Part shown: positions 5,535-6,532 of the stretch, piece after piece
Position numbering within the stretch: the stretch's first letter is position 1
Layout: every line of letters starts with the position of its first letter
NCBI GenBank assembly: GCA_021798235.1
Contig: JAJZMO010000179.1
Coordinates: 1-6,532 of the forward strand
DNA from: Acidobacteriota bacterium
Lineage (GTDB): Bacteria; Acidobacteriota; Terriglobia; Terriglobales; Acidobacteriaceae
Direction of reading: 5' to 3'
Length of the DNA: 6,532 nucleotides
Notes under the pieces: generated by a model
Told to the model about the DNA's origin: nothing
What the model saw: the letters and a program-made list of their open reading frames with translations, nothing else
The model's database searches: none
Made by a program: the position numbers and the translations under genes

Positions 5535-6532
5535 AGGACAAACACCAGCAATGCAATCAGAGTGAGAAAACTGTAGAGCAGATAGATGGCCAGCCGTCCC
5601 CCTTGTAGCAGGCCAATCCAGTCTGCCAGCCGCTGTACCCCGCGCGCGATTGGCAGATAGAGTGCCCGCCACAGACGGTCCTCAATATGGACCCGGTAAT
5701 GGGGAGCGGTGTCGGCAGGCGTGGGTAATTCGCGCTCCATGTGAAAGAACGGCCCAAAGATATGACGGATCGGTTGGCCGAAGCCTTCCGCGGTGTCCTG
5801 TATCCGCGATGTCTGCCACGGATAGCCGCAGTCCCAGGCAGCGGTCCGCTGGATGCGTCCATGAGCCAAGATGCGCACCATCACAAACGTAATGCCCACG
5901 ACTCCGACAATTCCCGTCAGCAATATCAGCCCGCTGTAGGATGCCTGCTTGGATGCGATCGGAGCAATCCACCAGAAGGGAGTGCGCAGGTTCACGGTCT
6001 GGCCCAGAAGCGTACCCGTGACGGCACCCGCCGCCCGGAGCGCAAGCTGTGGCATAACTCCAATCGCAATGCATCCGAGCGCCAGCCATGCCAGACCCAT
6101 GCGCTCCAGCCAGTCGGCATCGTGTGCATGGACAAGGGAAGGTTCTCGATGCTGGCCGAGAAAAATTACGCCATAGAACTTCACCATCACGTAGGCAGCC
6201 AATGCCGCTGTCAGCGCCAATAGCGCTGCACCCAGAGGAATCAGCATATTGAAAAAAGCGTGAGGTATCTGCGGGGTAAAGAGAAAAGACTGCAACAGTA
6301 GCCACTCGGAAACAAAGCCGTTGAGCGGCGGCAATCCGGCAATTGCCAGAGTGCCGATCAGCGCCAACGTTGCCACCCAAGGCATACGCCGGATCAATCC
6401 TCCAAGTTTCCCCAAACTGCGCTGGTTGGTTGCATGCAGCACGGAACCCGTGGCGAGAAACAACAGACTCTTGAAAAGTGAATGATTGAGCGAATGAATC
6501 AACGCAGCGGTGAGCGCCAACGCGGCAAACAG
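5531..6532 (-). CDS. hyfB: HyfB-like antiporter-type membrane subunit (C-terminal half, 5' end outside window)
   Basis: Proton-channel subunit of a Hyf/Ehr-type complex, homologous to NuoL/NuoM/NuoN and Mrp antiporter subunits, in the cytoplasmic membrane. The visible 333 residues open mid-protein: codons run without a stop to base 6532, and the family is usually about 650-680 residues, so roughly half is missing. The first visible segment holds the late-helix motif H-S-L-N-H-S-L-F-K-S, whose lysine (codon 6470-6472) is the conserved proton-path residue of this family. Next comes G-L-P-P-L-N-G-F-V-S-E-W with its conserved glutamate. Further on, W-D-C-G-Y (5822-5836) followed by a Q-D-T-A-E-G-F-G-Q-P-I-R stretch is typical of HyfB rather than NuoL or NuoM. 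A last hydrophobic helix fills the C-terminus. Its stop overlaps the hyfC start by four bases (ATGA), implying translational coupling. The family call is firm; the true start cannot be seen. Confidence 0.93.
   Translation of the reverse strand: MFAALALTAALIHSLNHSLFKSLLFLATGSVLHATNQRSLGKLGGLIRRMPWVATLALIGTLAIAGLPPLNGFVSEWLLLQSFLFTPQIPHAFFNMLIPLGAALLALTAALAAYVMVKFYGVIFLGQHREPSLVHAHDADWLERMGLAWLALGCIAIGVMPQLALRAAGAVTGTLLGQTVNLRTPFWWIAPIASKQASYSGLILLTGIVGVVGITFVMVRILAHGRIQRTAAWDCGYPWQTSRIQDTAEGFGQPIRHIFGPFFHMERELPTPADTAPHYRVHIEDRLWRALYLPIARGVQRLADWIGLLQGGRLAIYLLYSFLTLIALLVFVL

Noticed and set aside
5682..6380. Minus-strand open frame of 232 codons inside hyfB
   Set aside because: It is in another frame than the clear HyfB protein and is rich in Arg, Cys and Ser with no membrane pattern, as expected of a shadow.
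1..6532. CRISPR arrays, tRNA or rRNA genes, insertion sequences, long repeats
   Set aside because: No repeated units, cloverleaf-like stretches, transposase motifs or terminal inverted repeats were seen; coding sequence fills nearly all the window.

Overview
The whole window is one tightly packed operon on the minus strand, so it reads from high to low coordinates. It encodes most of a membrane-bound, group 4 [NiFe]-hydrogenase-like, complex I-related enzyme of the Hyf/Hyc type. In transcription order: hyfB (3' half only, cut by the window edge at 6532), hyfC (5534-4581), hyfE (4575-3910), hyfF (3908-2454), hyfG (2451-904), hyfI (896-372) and a small single-helix membrane protein (375-160). 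Neighbouring genes either overlap by 4 bases or are separated by 1 to 7 bases. No internal promoter, terminator, RNA gene, repeat, CRISPR or mobile element was seen.

How the parts fit: HyfB and HyfF are antiporter-like proton-channel subunits, HyfC is the NuoH-like subunit joining the membrane to the peripheral arm, HyfE is a NuoK-like small membrane subunit, HyfI carries the [4Fe-4S] cluster next to the catalytic pocket, and HyfG is a fusion of a NuoC-like domain and the hydrogenase large subunit/NuoD domain. The acidic and lysine residues expected in the membrane proton path are present, as are the cluster-binding cysteines of HyfI.

The striking point is HyfG. All four cysteines that should hold the Ni-Fe centre are gone. 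The first motif, normally RVCGIC, reads R-V-S-G-D-S. The second, normally DPCxxC, reads N-L-S-Y-C-G. The protein also ends almost exactly where the maturation protease would trim a real hydrogenase precursor. This is therefore very unlikely to be a hydrogenase. It belongs with the cofactor-less 'Ehr' (energy-converting hydrogenase-related) complexes, whose electron donor, acceptor and reaction are, as far as I know, not established. The tyrosine that binds quinone in true complex I is also absent at the aligned position. No HyfH/NuoI-type two-cluster ferredoxin subunit and no HyfD lie in the usual places inside the window; HyfA would normally lie upstream of hyfB, outside it.

Organism: a bacterium of moderately high GC with Shine-Dalgarno-led genes. 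Cofactor-less Hyf clusters of this kind are known from Acidobacteriota and several Proteobacteria, among others. The sequence alone does not let me choose, and I lean weakly to Acidobacteriota or a proteobacterium. Bases 1-159, downstream of the last gene, hold no convincing gene; a GTG-started frame running off the edge is possible but unsupported.
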